DNA of 64,000 bases, taken from contig CABUTO010000006.1 in assembly GCA_902494535.1 (NCBI GenBank), forward strand, positions 8,133 to 72,132, in the 5' to 3' direction. The stretch is from an uncultured Collinsella sp. (GTDB lineage Bacteria; Actinomycetota; Coriobacteriia; Coriobacteriales; Coriobacteriaceae). Positions 1 to 11,731 of this stretch are shown piece by piece (within the stretch, counting starts at the first letter, position 1; the number at the start of each line of letters is the position of its first letter). The notes below the pieces were generated by a model that was given only the letters and a program-made list of their open reading frames with translations, had not been told where the DNA came from and ran no database searches. Both the position numbers and the translations under genes were made by a program.

Positions 1-2
1 AC

Positions 3-54
3 ACGCTCAACGGACCAAACAGCACAGGTCCGATTGGCAAGTTAAGTTGAGCGT
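3..54. repeat. Nested inverted repeat
   Basis: Outer arms of 9 bp (3-11 and 46-54) are perfect complements. They enclose an inner 6-bp hairpin (11-16 with 27-32). There is no T-tract on either strand, so it is not a clear terminator. It is the smallest of several nested palindromes in the first 5 kb. Confidence 0.55.
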
Positions 55-140
55 ATTCTTCGCCGATGGAGGTTTGCAATATGCTATAGGTTAAGCGGCA
101 TAAAAGATTTCGTAAACGGGAGAAATCAGATGACGTATTT

Positions 141-171
141 AAGTGACGAAGGGGCAGTCCCTTTGTCACTT
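141..171. repeat. Short palindromic repeat, family R2 copy a
   Basis: A near-perfect palindrome built on GTGACAAAGGG/CCCTTTGTCAC. Related copies lie at 55707-55735 and 63823-63854. All three are intergenic. Confidence 0.6.
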
Positions 172-196
172 CCCACCAACACCGCGCCACAAAAAC

Positions 197-334
197 GGCC
201 TATCTACTACGTTTAACCCACATGGGTCGACCATAACCGGGTTTTCGTAAAACTGGCAAGCCTTCTACCTGCGGTTTTAATTTTGCATTTTTCGGCGTGG
301 TCGAGGGTAACCGGTCAAACGTAGTAGATAGGCC
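197..334. repeat. Large nested inverted repeat of 138 bp
   Basis: Perfect 18-bp outer arms at 197-214 and 317-334. An inner 7-bp pair (227-233 with 298-304) and a small hairpin (241-253) lie between them, and TAACCGG occurs twice inside (234-240 and 308-314). No open frame is supported here. The whole stretch 1-488 carries no gene that I can support and consists mostly of palindromic elements downstream of folC. Confidence 0.65.
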
Positions 335-407
335 CATTTCGTGGCAAGCGAGTCAACTCGGGGCACAGGGCAGCGAAAAAAGCCCCGTCCCAAATTGGCT
401 GCTTTTG

Positions 408-474
408 AGTTGCGGTGATATGCGGACTGGTTGAAGCTTCTGGCTTGTAAAACAGTCCGTATTTCACCGCAACT
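408..474. repeat. Palindromic repeat, family R1 copy a
   Basis: Arms of 22 bp (408-429 and 453-474) with two mismatches. The arm begins AGTTGCGGTGA. Three other copies are at 12725-12799, 38212-38281 and 55221-55291, with the arm largely kept and the roughly 23-nt centre different in each. Confidence 0.7.
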
Positions 475-488
475 GATGAGGGGATGGG

Positions 489-1832
489 CTAGCGCAACAG
501 GCCTGCTACTTCGCCGGCTAGGGTGATGGTGCCGGCGGCTACGAAAGGCTCGTCTGCGGCATCGAAAGCCGCGAGGGCCTCGGACACGCTGGGGTACACG
601 CCCGCCAGCTTGTCAGCGTCCACCAAGGCAGCGAGCTCCTCTGCCGGCAGGGCGCGATCGGAATCGGTCTGCGTCACGACCACACGGGGGAAGGCCGGAA
701 CAAGCACGTCGACGATGCCCGCCACGTCCTTGTCAGCCAACGCCGCGCACAGCAGCGTGGGGCGATTCTCTACGCACGGATCAATCTCGTCCAGCGCGCT
801 CACAAAGTTCTCGCAGCTCTGGGGGTTATGGCAGGCATCGATCAGCTTAAGCGGATTGGTCCCCAGCACATCAAAACGACCCGGCGTGGGGCAGCCCATA
901 AGCGACGCATCGAGCTTGTCATGATCGAGCTCGTGACCCAGATACCCCTCGCAAAGCATAATCGCGCACGCAGCATTCTGCGGCTGATACGCTGGCTTAA
1001 CCATGCTCGACGTATAGATCGCACGCGGCGTGGTGCAGCTAAACTCAACCGTATCGCCCACGTGCTCCGGCACCTTGGTCGTGGCATGGTTCACCACCAG
1101 CGGCACAATGCCGCACGCGCGGCAACGGGAATCCATCACGCACTGAACGCTCGACTCGTGCGTACCCTCACCCAGCACAACCAGACGTCCGGGTTTGATG
1201 ACCGCGGCCTTCTCCCCCGCAATTGCCTCAAGCGTGTCGCCCAAAATGCGTGTATGGTCGAATCCAATGCCCGCAATGGCGACGGCCAAGGGATCGGTCG
1301 CACTCGTAGCATCCCAACGCCCGCCCATGCCGACCTCAAGCACGGCAACATCCACCGCGGCCTCGGCAAACACTACAAGTGCGGCAGCCGTCAGCAGGTC
1401 AAACGGCGTGATGGAATAGGCACGCTCCCCCGCCGCCAAGCGATGAGCATTCACACGACGCCCCGCCTCAACGGCAGCAGAAACGCCACGGGCAAACGCC
1501 TCGTCACTCACAACGCACCCATCAACCTCCATGCGCTCGGGATAACGCACCAGCTGCGGAGACGTATACAGCGCCGTCTTGAGCCCCTCGCCACGCAAGA
1601 TAGCAGCCGAGAAACGCGTCGTAGAAGTCTTACCATTCGTACCGGCAACCTGAATGCAATCGAAATACTCATCGGGACGCCCCAACTCATCGAGCATATC
1701 GACAACCGTCTCGAGCAGAGGCCCAGCATCCCCAGAAATCCGCCCCGTATCAGCAGCCAAAGCAACAGCCTCACCAAACGAAAGCAACTCAAACGAGAAA
1801 GGAACGACATACGACCCAGAACGCTTAGCCAT
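489..1832 (-). CDS. folC: Bifunctional folylpolyglutamate synthase / dihydrofolate synthase
   Basis: Cytosolic ATP-dependent ligase that joins glutamate to dihydropteroate or reduced folates, the last steps in making retained folate. The Mur-ligase P-loop VAGTNGKTSTT lies near residue 60, and the central LEVGMGGRWDATS segment is typical of the family. Length (447 aa) fits FolC. I chose the ATG at 1832 (MAKRSGSY) because GAGGGGA lies about 9 nt upstream; an ATG at 1853 would almost touch a terminator-like hairpin. It lies downstream of valS on the same strand, a common valS-folC order. Confidence 0.92.
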   Translation of the reverse strand: MAKRSGSYVVPFSFELLSFGEAVALAADTGRISGDAGPLLETVVDMLDELGRPDEYFDCIQVAGTNGKTSTTRFSAAILRGEGLKTALYTSPQLVRYPERMEVDGCVVSDEAFARGVSAAVEAGRRVNAHRLAAGERAYSITPFDLLTAAALVVFAEAAVDVAVLEVGMGGRWDATSATDPLAVAIAGIGFDHTRILGDTLEAIAGEKAAVIKPGRLVVLGEGTHESSVQCVMDSRCRACGIVPLVVNHATTKVPEHVGDTVEFSCTTPRAIYTSSMVKPAYQPQNAACAIMLCEGYLGHELDHDKLDASLMGCPTPGRFDVLGTNPLKLIDACHNPQSCENFVSALDEIDPCVENRPTLLCAALADKDVAGIVDVLVPAFPRVVVTQTDSDRALPAEELAALVDADKLAGVYPSVSEALAAFDAADEPFVAAGTITLAGEVAGLLR

Positions 1833-1852
1833 AACCCAAAGTCCCCTCAACA

Positions 1853-1882
1853 TAAAAAGAGGCCCGTAAGCAACAACGAGCC
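1853..1882 (-). terminator. Terminator-like hairpin between valS and folC
   Basis: On the minus strand GGCTCGT (1882-1876) pairs with ACGGGCC (1867-1861), with one G-T pair and an 8-nt loop, and is followed by TCTTTTTAT. It sits just before the folC start, so it may end valS transcripts or attenuate folC. Confidence 0.55.
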
Positions 1883-1988
1883 CCTCCCATTCAAAATATT
1901 AGCCAAACACCGCTTTGCAGCAGAGTCAAGGCCGCAACCAAGTGGCCCTAACTAACAAGTTGCAAACAACCACGTAACCGCTATGGGA

Positions 1989-2096
1989 GCGGTTTGGGGC
2001 TTTGCTCGATACAAGTTCCGCACGAGCCGAAGGCCACTTAATGTGGCCTTCGTGCGAGCAGGACTGTCCGCAGTAGCGAGCAATGCCCCAAACCGC
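1989..2096. repeat. Nested inverted repeat, valS 3' side
   Basis: Outer arms of 20 bp (1989-2008 and 2077-2096) with one mismatch. The inner hairpin pairs CGCACG (2019-2024) and GAAGGCCAC (2029-2037) with GTGGCCTTCGTGCG (2043-2056), leaving an AGCC bulge (2025-2028). The inner part matches, in opposite orientation, the element at 4829-4941 on the other side of valS. The outer arms of the two are unrelated. Confidence 0.7.
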
Positions 2097-2111
2097 GTCC
2101 CCCAGTACCGC

Positions 2112-4808
<2,697 letters not shown>

Positions 4809-4828
4809 ATATCTCTCCCTGTCCCGCC

Positions 4829-4941
4829 GGCGTGTCCGCCTGCTTGGTTTTCGCTCGGTCAGGTCCTGGCTCGCACGAAGAGCACATTTAGTGCTCTTCG
4901 GCTCGTGCGGAATCTACGAAAACCAAGCAGGCGGACACGCC
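4829..4941. repeat. Nested inverted repeat in the valS leader
   Basis: Perfect 25-bp outer arms at 4829-4853 and 4917-4941. The inner hairpin (GAAGAGCAC 4877-4885 with 4891-4899, and CGCACG 4872-4877 with 4904-4909) has a GGCT bulge. On the minus strand it reads TTCCGCACGAGCCGAAG and matches the core of the 1989-2096 element. It lies about 20-130 nt upstream of the valS start, so it would form part of a valS leader if transcribed. Confidence 0.7.
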
Positions 4942-5032
4942 TTAGGTATCGATTACTTCAGTCTGAATGGACTTTGCTGAGACTTTAAACAAACACACAG
5001 AATAACACAGGTAGTTGGGGTTATTGCGTATA

Positions 5033-5072
5033 TATAAAATAGCCTCCGACCGCGGATGGTCGGAGGCTATTT
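5033..5072 (-). terminator. clpX terminator
   Basis: A 14-bp perfect stem (5038-5051 with 5059-5072 region) around the loop atccgc is followed on the minus strand by TTTTATAT, about 20 nt after the clpX stop. Confidence 0.85.
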
Positions 5073-5093
5073 GCAAGCACATTTTTGGCTGGT

Positions 5094-6500
5094 TTACCCA
5101 TAGATGCGCTGGGGCTGTTCTTCGCCCTTTACGGAGGCTTCGGTCACGATGACCTTGGAAACGCCCTCCTCGCTGGGCAGGTCGAACATCGTCTGCTGCA
5201 GCACGTCCTCGCAGATGGAGCGAAGGCCGCGGGCGCCGGTCTTGCGGGCGAGCGCCATGCGGGCGATCTCGTGCAGGGCCGCGTCCTCAAACTCAAGCTC
5301 TACGTCCTCGAGCTGGAACATCTTGCGGTACTGGCGCACCACGGCGTTCTTGGGCTCGGTCAGGATCGACACCAAGTCGTCCTCGTCGAGCGCCTGCGTC
5401 TGGGTAACGACGGGCGTACGTCCCACAAACTCGGGAATCATGCCAAAGGCGTTGAGGTCCTGAGGGAGCACCTGACGCAGCAGGTCGTTCTCGTCGACCG
5501 AAGTGGGGCCGGCGATCTCGGAGTTAAAGCCCACGCCCTTGTTGCCCACGCGATCGGCGATGATCTTGTCCAGACCCACAAAGGCACCGCCGCAGATAAA
5601 CAGGATGTTGGTCGTATCGATCTGCAGCAGCTCCTGCTGGGGATGCTTGCGGCCGCCGGTGGGCGGAACGCTGGCCACCGTGCCCTCAAGAATCTTAAGC
5701 AGCGCCTGCTGAACGCCCTCGCCCGAAACGTCGCGGGTGATGGAGAGGTTCTCGGCCTTGCGGGCGATCTTGTCGATCTCGTCCACGTAGATAATGCCAA
5801 CCTGAGCGCGCTCAATGTCGCCATCGGCAGCATTGATAAGCTTGAGCAGGATGTTCTCCACGTCCTCGCCAACGTAACCGGCCTCGGTGAGCGCAGTGGC
5901 GTCGGCGATGGCAAACGGCACCTCGAGGATGCGGGCGAGCGTCTGGGCGAGCAGGGTCTTACCGGTACCGGTGGGACCGAGCAGCAAAATGTTGGACTTG
6001 GCGAGCTCCACCTCATCCATATCATCGTCGAGCTGCGAGTCCAGGCCGTCGTCAAAGGCAGACACCGCAGCGCCGCCCTCAATCACGCGGCGATAGTGGT
6101 TGTACACGGCCACCGACATGGCACGCTTGGCGTCCTCCTGACCCATAACATAGGCCGAAAGCTCGTCATAGATCTCGTGCGGCGTCGGCACGTGCGTGAT
6201 GACCTGACGCTCGTCCTCAAGCTCAAAACCCTCGGTCTCGGGATCCACGGCGGGCTGGGATGCAGCCTGACCGTGGTCGTTGAGGAAGCCCGGCAGCTTG
6301 CCGTTGCGGGCAGCGTCCATAAAGTCCGAAGCCAGCGACTCCTCCAGAATCTCGGAACAGGCGGCGACGCACTCGTCACAGATAAAGATGTTGGTCGGGC
6401 CCTTTACGAGGCGACGAACCTGGCCCTGCTCTTTTCCGCAAAAGGAGCAGCGGATGGGGTTGCCGTTCTCGTCAAAGTTGTCCTGCATGTTTCCTGCCAT
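5094..6500 (-). CDS. clpX: ATP-dependent Clp protease ATP-binding subunit ClpX
   Basis: AAA+ unfoldase that feeds substrates to ClpP in the cytosol. The N-terminal zinc finger CSFCGKEQ...FICDECV lies at about residues 18-44. Walker A is GPTGTGKT near 175 and Walker [11 protein letters not shown] near 235. It has 468 aa; an acidic, poorly conserved insertion lies between the zinc finger and the AAA domain (residues 60-100). It directly follows clpP with no gap to speak of, so the two are co-transcribed. A strong terminator follows. Confidence 0.96.
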   Translation of the reverse strand: MAGNMQDNFDENGNPIRCSFCGKEQGQVRRLVKGPTNIFICDECVAACSEILEESLASDFMDAARNGKLPGFLNDHGQAASQPAVDPETEGFELEDERQVITHVPTPHEIYDELSAYVMGQEDAKRAMSVAVYNHYRRVIEGGAAVSAFDDGLDSQLDDDMDEVELAKSNILLLGPTGTGKTLLAQTLARILEVPFAIADATALTEAGYVGEDVENILLKLINAADGDIERAQVGIIYVDEIDKIARKAENLSITRDVSGEGVQQALLKILEGTVASVPPTGGRKHPQQELLQIDTTNILFICGGAFVGLDKIIADRVGNKGVGFNSEIAGPTSVDENDLLRQVLPQDLNAFGMIPEFVGRTPVVTQTQALDEDDLVSILTEPKNAVVRQYRKMFQLEDVELEFEDAALHEIARMALARKTGARGLRSICEDVLQQTMFDLPSEEGVSKVIVTEASVKGEEQPQRIYG

Positions 6501-6501
6501 C

Positions 6502-7122
6502 CTAGGCGTCCTTCGCGGCGAGGTCGCGCGAGGTAACGATACGGTCGATCAGGCCGTAGTCGAGGGCCTCGGCAGCGGTCAGGTAGTTGTCGCGCTCGGT
6601 ATCGGCCTGGACCTTCTCGATGGGCTGGCCAGAGGCATCGGACAGGATCTGGTTGAGCTCACGACGGGTCTTCTTAATCTCCTCGGCAACGATCTCGATC
6701 TCGGTCTGCTGACCCTGGGCACCGCCGCTGGGCTGGTGAATCATGACCTTGGAGTGCGGTAGACAGAAGCGCTTGCCCTTGGCGCCGGCCGAAAGCAGCA
6801 CGGCGGCCATGGACGCGGCCATACCCACGCAAATGGTGGAGACCTGCGGCTTGATAAAGTTCATAGTGTCCAGAATCGCCAGGCCGGAGTAGACCTCGCC
6901 GCCGGGCGAATTGATGTAGAGCGAGATATCCTTCTCGGCATCCTGGCTCTCAAGATGCAGCAGCTGGGCAACGACCAGGTTGGCGCTGACGGAGTTGATC
7001 TCCTCGCCTAAGAAGATGATGCGGTCGTTGAGCAGGCGCGAATAGATATCGTAGCTGCGCTCGCCGCGCGGCGTCTGCTCGATAACGTATGGCACGAGGG
7101 CGGAATCGAACTTTGCGATCAT
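6502..7122 (-). CDS. clpP: ATP-dependent Clp protease proteolytic subunit ClpP
   Basis: Serine peptidase that forms the 14-mer degradation chamber. The catalytic serine lies in [11 protein letters not shown] and the histidine in [11 protein letters not shown]. Several ATGs are in frame; I chose 7122 ([13 protein letters not shown]) because GGAG sits 6 nt upstream and the length (206 aa) fits the family. It lies between tig and clpX, the classic tig-clpP-clpX order. Confidence 0.95.
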   Translation of the reverse strand: MIAKFDSALVPYVIEQTPRGERSYDIYSRLLNDRIIFLGEEINSVSANLVVAQLLHLESQDAEKDISLYINSPGGEVYSGLAILDTMNFIKPQVSTICVGMAASMAAVLLSAGAKGKRFCLPHSKVMIHQPSGGAQGQQTEIEIVAEEIKKTRRELNQILSDASGQPIEKVQADTERDNYLTAAEALDYGLIDRIVTSRDLAAKDA

Positions 7123-7285
7123 ACGCATCTCCATTTCTCTCTTGCGGACCAAATTGGTTCTAGATAAACGTACGGTGCCCGCATGCTATGCATTGGCTGG
7201 CACCGTACGAAGCAACCGGATAACCGGTGTATAACTTTACCCCATCACGGGCGCACGCATGCGCTCGCGGGCAAGGTGGCGAGAA

Positions 7286-8584
7286 TTACTCGGCGTCCTT
7301 GGCGGTCTCGTCGACCTCGGTCACCTTGGCGTTCTCGACCAGGTGGTCGACGGCCTTGGAACGACGGATGGACTCACGGACGGCAGGCATGCGGCCATCG
7401 GCGATGAACTCGGCCTTGGAAGCCTCGACGTCCTTGACGCCGGCCTTCTCGAACTCAGCGTTGATGTCATCCTCGGTGACCTCGATCTTGAGCTCGCGGG
7501 CGAGGGCGTCCAGAGCCAGGGACTCACGGGCAACGTCGTTGGCCTGCTTGTGCAGGTCGCCGATGAACTGCTCCATGGTCAGGCCGGAAGCGGGCAGCCA
7601 GGTGTCCAGGGTCATGCCGCGGGCAGCGAGGTTGGACAGGAAGTTCTGGCCAAGCTCCTCAAAGACGGACTGCTCGTAGTCGGCGTCCATCTCGTCGAGC
7701 TGCAGGCGCTCGGCGAGAGCGGAGACGCAACGGTTCTCCTTCTCGGCCGGGAGGCGGGAAGCCTTGTCCTGCTCGATCTCGATCTTGATGGCATCGCGCA
7801 TAGCGTCGATGCTGTCAAAGCCAAAGTCGGACTTGACGAGCTCGTCGGTGAGCTCGGGGGTGTTGCGGACCTTGATGCCCTTGACGGTGACCTCGACGGT
7901 GTGGGTCTCGGCCTCCTCGCCCTCCTCGACCTCGTCGGTCCAGGTGACGGTCTTGACGTCGTCAACGTTGGCGCCGATCAGGGCCTCGTTGAACTCCTTG
8001 GGGTTGCTGTCGCTACCGGCGATGAGCATGCGGCCCTCGGCGGCGAAGTTGTCAGCGTTCTCAACGGCCTTGAGATCGACGGTGACGTAGTCCTCGGCCT
8101 CGACGGCGCGACCCTCGACGTCCTCGAAGGTGGCACGGTAGTTGAGGAGCATCTCGACCTGGTTGTTGATCTCGGACTCGGTGACCTCCGCGGGAGGCAT
8201 CTCGATCTCGACGGCGTCGAAGGAGGAGAGCTCAGCAGCAGGACGCAGGGAGAACTCGACGGTGTAGGTGTAGTCCTCGTGATCCTTGGCGAGGTCGAGC
8301 TCCTTGTAGTCACCGTTCTTGGTGGGGACGATGTCCAGCTCGTTGAGGACGGCGGGCTCGTTGGCGGCGATCAGGTCGTTGGTGGCCTGAGCGAGGGTAG
8401 CCTCGGCGCCAAGAGCGGAGTCGATGACCGGACGGGGGGCCTTGCCGGCACGGAAGCCCGGGAAGCGGTACTTCTTGGCGGTGTCCTTGTAGGCCTTCTT
8501 GATCGCGGCGTCGACGTCGGCGGCCGGGATGGTGACCGTAGCGGTGAGCTTGGCGTCCTTGACGTCAGAAGCGGTGATGTTCAA
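7286..8584 (-). CDS. tig: Trigger factor
   Basis: Ribosome-bound chaperone and peptidyl-prolyl isomerase that meets nascent chains. The N-terminal ribosome-docking signature appears as YRFPGFRAGKAPRPVI at about residues 37-52. The FKBP-like domain and the helical C-terminal domain follow, and the protein ends in an acidic tail. I chose the TTG at 8584 (LNITASDV) because AGGAGG lies 6 nt upstream; an upstream ATG at 8599 overlaps that Shine-Dalgarno. Length is about 432 aa, normal for the family. Confidence 0.94.
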   Translation of the reverse strand: MNITASDVKDAKLTATVTIPAADVDAAIKKAYKDTAKKYRFPGFRAGKAPRPVIDSALGAEATLAQATNDLIAANEPAVLNELDIVPTKNGDYKELDLAKDHEDYTYTVEFSLRPAAELSSFDAVEIEMPPAEVTESEINNQVEMLLNYRATFEDVEGRAVEAEDYVTVDLKAVENADNFAAEGRMLIAGSDSNPKEFNEALIGANVDDVKTVTWTDEVEEGEEAETHTVEVTVKGIKVRNTPELTDELVKSDFGFDSIDAMRDAIKIEIEQDKASRLPAEKENRCVSALAERLQLDEMDADYEQSVFEELGQNFLSNLAARGMTLDTWLPASGLTMEQFIGDLHKQANDVARESLALDALARELKIEVTEDDINAEFEKAGVKDVEASKAEFIADGRMPAVRESIRRSKAVDHLVENAKVTEVDETAKDAE

Positions 8585-8678
8585 CACGTTCCTCCTCATA
8601 CTGCCCAGCTTATCTGAGGTGCTGGTACCTTTATGCAACAAAGAGTCGCGACGGCCGAAGCCGACGCAGATGCGTTGG

Positions 8679-8759
8679 TGCGGGCGAAAGGACTCGAACC
8701 TTCACGGGAATCCCACCAGAACCTAAATCTGGCGCGTCTACCAATTCCGCCACGCCCGC
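8679..8759 (-). tRNA. tRNA-Leu (anticodon TAG)
   Basis: Acceptor GCGGGCG/CGCCCGC closes a cloverleaf. The anticodon loop TTTAGGT sits between CCAGA and TCTGG, giving TAG. The T-loop is GTTCGAGTC. A short class II variable arm is present. Confidence 0.95.
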
Positions 8760-8845
8760 ATGAGCGCACAGACTAGGAATGATAGCAGATACGAACGGCA
8801 AGCGCACGCACACCTTTTACAAGCTCACGACCTCACCACGAGTGC

Positions 8846-8870
8846 AAAAGGCGGGACGAGTTGCCCCGCC
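8846..8870 (-). terminator. Terminator of the Mo hydroxylase genes
   Basis: GGCGGG (8850-8855) pairs with CCCGCC (8865-8870), and TTTT follows on the minus strand. It lies about 30 nt after the stop at 8900. Confidence 0.7.
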
Positions 8871-8899
8871 CCGCCAATTACGACTTGTTCGCTGACCTG

Positions 8900-11731
8900 T
8901 TACTCCCCCAGCAGGGCCTTCTCGGGCGTGATCGGCAGCGAGCGAACCTGGTGTCCGGTGGCGTGCGCCACTGCCGAGGCTACGGCGGCGAGCGGCGTGT
9001 TGATGACGACCTCGCCGATCGACTTGGCGCCAAACGGGCCCGTCGGCTCGTAACTCGGCTCAAAGGCCACGCGAATGCTGCCGATATCCAGGCGCGTGGG
9101 CAGCTTGTAGCTCATAAAGTTGCCGGTGCGCAGACGGCCGCGGTCATCGTGCTCGACAATCTCGTAGAGCGCATGGCCGATACCCTGGGCAATGCCGCCC
9201 TCGGCCTGAACACGTGCGAGTGCCTCGTTGATCACGGTGCCGCAGTCCACAGCCGCCGCGTAGTCCACCACGGTCACCTTGCCGGTGGCCTTGTCGACCT
9301 CGACCTCCGCAATGCCGGCCATAAACGGCGGAGGCGAAACGGGCAGGCAGGCAGAGGCATGCGAGGTGAGCGCGTCGCCGCCCGCGATGTTCTTGACACA
9401 CAGGTTGGCAAAGTTGCGCAGCGTGAGGTAGCGGTTCTGCTCGCGCGCGGCGCGCTCGTCGGACAGGCGCACGTACTGGCCATCGAAGACCACGTCGGCG
9501 GCGTCCACGTCCCACATCTGGGCGGCCTTGGCGCAGATCTTCTCGCGCAGCTCGGCCGCAGCGTTCTTGGCTGCCAGGCCCGTTACGTACGTGCCCGAAC
9601 TCGCGTACGAGCCGGCATCGAACGGCGACACATCGGTGTCCACGCCGCGCACCACGATCAGCGAGCTCTCCACGCCCAGCTCCTCGGCGGCAATCTGCGC
9701 CAGGATCGTGTCGACGCCCATGCCGTTATCGGTGGCGCCGGTGCCGATGGTAATGAAGCCATCCTCTTCCAGGCGCATGTCGATGCCGGCGATGTCCACG
9801 TTGGAGATGCCCGAGCCCTGCATGGTGAGCGCGCAGCCCAGGGCGCGCACGCGGTCGCCCAGGTCGACGGCCAGCGGCTTATCGCGCCAGCCGATCATGT
9901 CCATCGCACGCAGCAGGCAGCGGTCGAGCGCGCAGGCGTTGAGCTTCTCGTTGTAGTACTGCGGCATGACCTCGCCCTCGCGCACGATGTTCTTAAGGCG
10001 CAGGTCGGCGGGGTCCATGTGCAGCATGTCGGCGAGCTCGTTGACGGCACTCTCCACGGCAAACTGGCCCTGGGTTGCACCGTAGCCGCGATACGCGCCG
10101 CCGCGGTTGGTGTTGGTGTAGACGGCATCCCAGCTAAAGCGGCTCGCCTTCACATGGTTGTAGATGGGCAGGCTCTTGTGGCCCGAAAGGCCGATCGTCG
10201 TGGTAGCGTGCTCGCCGTACGCGCCGGCGTTGGAAAGCGTGTGCAGATCGATGGCCGTGATGGTGCCGTCGTTCATGGCGCCCAGCTTAACGGTCATCTG
10301 CATCTGGTGGCGCGAGTTGCCCGCGGTGATGGTCTCCTCGCGGGTGTAGCAGCAGTAGCTCGGACGGCCGGTCTGCTGGGTAACGAATGCCACGAAGATC
10401 TCGCAGCAGCCCGTCTGCTTGGAGCCAAAGCCGCCGCCGATGCGCGGCTTAATGACCTGCACCTGCGACTGCGGAATGTCGAGCGACTGCGCGACCATGC
10501 GGCGCACGTGGAAGGGCACCTGCGTAGAGGTGGTCACCGAAATACGCCCGAACGCGTCGGTCGTCGCGAAGGCGCGAAAGGTCTCCATGGGTGCGGTCTG
10601 CGTGGCCTGGCTGGTGTAAGTGCGGGTAAAGACAATGTCGCTCTGGGCGAAGGCCTCGTCCAGGTTGCCAAAATCGCTGGTACCGCTGCACACCAGGTTG
10701 CGAGCAACGTCGCCGCCCTGCGGGAACATAAAGGTCACGTCGCCCTCGGGGTGGACCACGATGTCGTTATCGAGCGCCTTGGTAAAGTCGAGCAGCGGCT
10801 CGAGCACCTCATAGTCAACCTTGATGAGCTTGAGCGCCTTGTCGGCAGCCTCCTCGGTCTCGGCGGCGACGATCGCCACCTCCTCGTTTTGGTAACGGAC
10901 GAGGTTCTCGAGAATTAGGCGGTCGTAGGGACTCGGCTGCGGATAGCTCTGGCCAGCGATGGTAAAGCGGCGCTGGGGCACGTCCTCATAGGTGTAGACG
11001 CCCACGACGCCGGGCACCTTCAGGGCGCGCGACGTATCGATGGAGCGGATATTGGCGCGGGCATACGGGCTGCGCTTGAGTTTGACAATGAGCGCACCGG
11101 CGGGCACCATATCGCCGGTGTAGACGGGACGACCCTCGAGCAGGGCCTTCGAGTCCTTCTTGGGCTGCTTCTTGGTGATCTGCTTGTACGCGACACCGTC
11201 GGAGCTCGTCTCGTTGACGGGCAGCTCGGGCATCTCAAAGCCAACCTGCACGCCAGACTCATTGAGGAAGTGCACGATGGCGCGCAGCTGGCTCTCGTAA
11301 CCGCTGCAACGGCAGAGGTTGCCGGCGAGCTGGCGCGAGAGTTCCTCGCGCGTGGCGACGAGGCTCGGGTCCTCCTTGGCGGCGCGGGCAAGCGCCAGCA
11401 CGTTCATGATGAGGCCGGGGGCGCAAAAACCGCACTGCTCGGCGCCTTCGGCAGCCATCGCACGGGCGAGCGCCTCGGACTCGGCCTTGAGGCCCTCGAG
11501 CGTGGTGATGGTATGGCCCTCGACGCGAGCGGCGGGAACCGAGCAGCTCAGCACCGGGTCGCCGTCGAGCCACACCGTGCACAGGCCGCAGTTGGTAGTC
11601 TCGCAGGCGCAGCGCACCGACGCGCAGCCCTGCTCGCGCAGCAGCGCAAAGAGCATGGTATCGGGGGCAATCTGAACCTTGACCTTGCGGCCGTTGAGCG
11701 TAAAGGAAAGATCGATGAGTTTGGCAGCCAT
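8900..11731 (-). CDS. Molybdenum hydroxylase with fused 2Fe-2S and Mo-binding domains (xanthine dehydrogenase family)
   Basis: A predicted cytosolic hydroxylase of the xanthine oxidase family that would hydroxylate a purine, nicotinate, aldehyde or similar substrate at a Mo centre. Residues about 1-155 hold both 2Fe-2S clusters: a plant-type motif (CASVRCACETTNCGLC) and a helical one (CGFCAPG ... LCRCSGY). From about 185 the Mo-binding domains follow, with GGGFGSKQTG and GGAYRGYGATQGQF as cofactor-binding signatures. FeS and Mo parts are often separate chains; here they are fused (943 aa), while the FAD part is the next gene upstream. With selD, yedF and two DUF3343 genes in the window, a selenium-dependent hydroxylase is possible but not shown. 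The substrate is unknown. Confidence 0.88.
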   Translation of the reverse strand: MAAKLIDLSFTLNGRKVKVQIAPDTMLFALLREQGCASVRCACETTNCGLCTVWLDGDPVLSCSVPAARVEGHTITTLEGLKAESEALARAMAAEGAEQCGFCAPGLIMNVLALARAAKEDPSLVATREELSRQLAGNLCRCSGYESQLRAIVHFLNESGVQVGFEMPELPVNETSSDGVAYKQITKKQPKKDSKALLEGRPVYTGDMVPAGALIVKLKRSPYARANIRSIDTSRALKVPGVVGVYTYEDVPQRRFTIAGQSYPQPSPYDRLILENLVRYQNEEVAIVAAETEEAADKALKLIKVDYEVLEPLLDFTKALDNDIVVHPEGDVTFMFPQGGDVARNLVCSGTSDFGNLDEAFAQSDIVFTRTYTSQATQTAPMETFRAFATTDAFGRISVTTSTQVPFHVRRMVAQSLDIPQSQVQVIKPRIGGGFGSKQTGCCEIFVAFVTQQTGRPSYCCYTREETITAGNSRHQMQMTVKLGAMNDGTITAIDLHTLSNAGAYGEHATTTIGLSGHKSLPIYNHVKASRFSWDAVYTNTNRGGAYRGYGATQGQFAVESAVNELADMLHMDPADLRLKNIVREGEVMPQYYNEKLNACALDRCLLRAMDMIGWRDKPLAVDLGDRVRALGCALTMQGSGISNVDIAGIDMRLEEDGFITIGTGATDNGMGVDTILAQIAAEELGVESSLIVVRGVDTDVSPFDAGSYASSGTYVTGLAAKNAAAELREKICAKAAQMWDVDAADVVFDGQYVRLSDERAAREQNRYLTLRNFANLCVKNIAGGDALTSHASACLPVSPPPFMAGIAEVEVDKATGKVTVVDYAAAVDCGTVINEALARVQAEGGIAQGIGHALYEIVEHDDRGRLRTGNFMSYKLPTRLDIGSIRVAFEPSYEPTGPFGAKSIGEVVINTPLAAVASAVAHATGHQVRSLPITPEKALLGE

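Noticed and set aside
4809..4941. T-box riboswitch in the valS leader
   Set aside because: No GGTGG-type T-box sequence or specifier loop is seen. The leader holds a nested palindrome instead.
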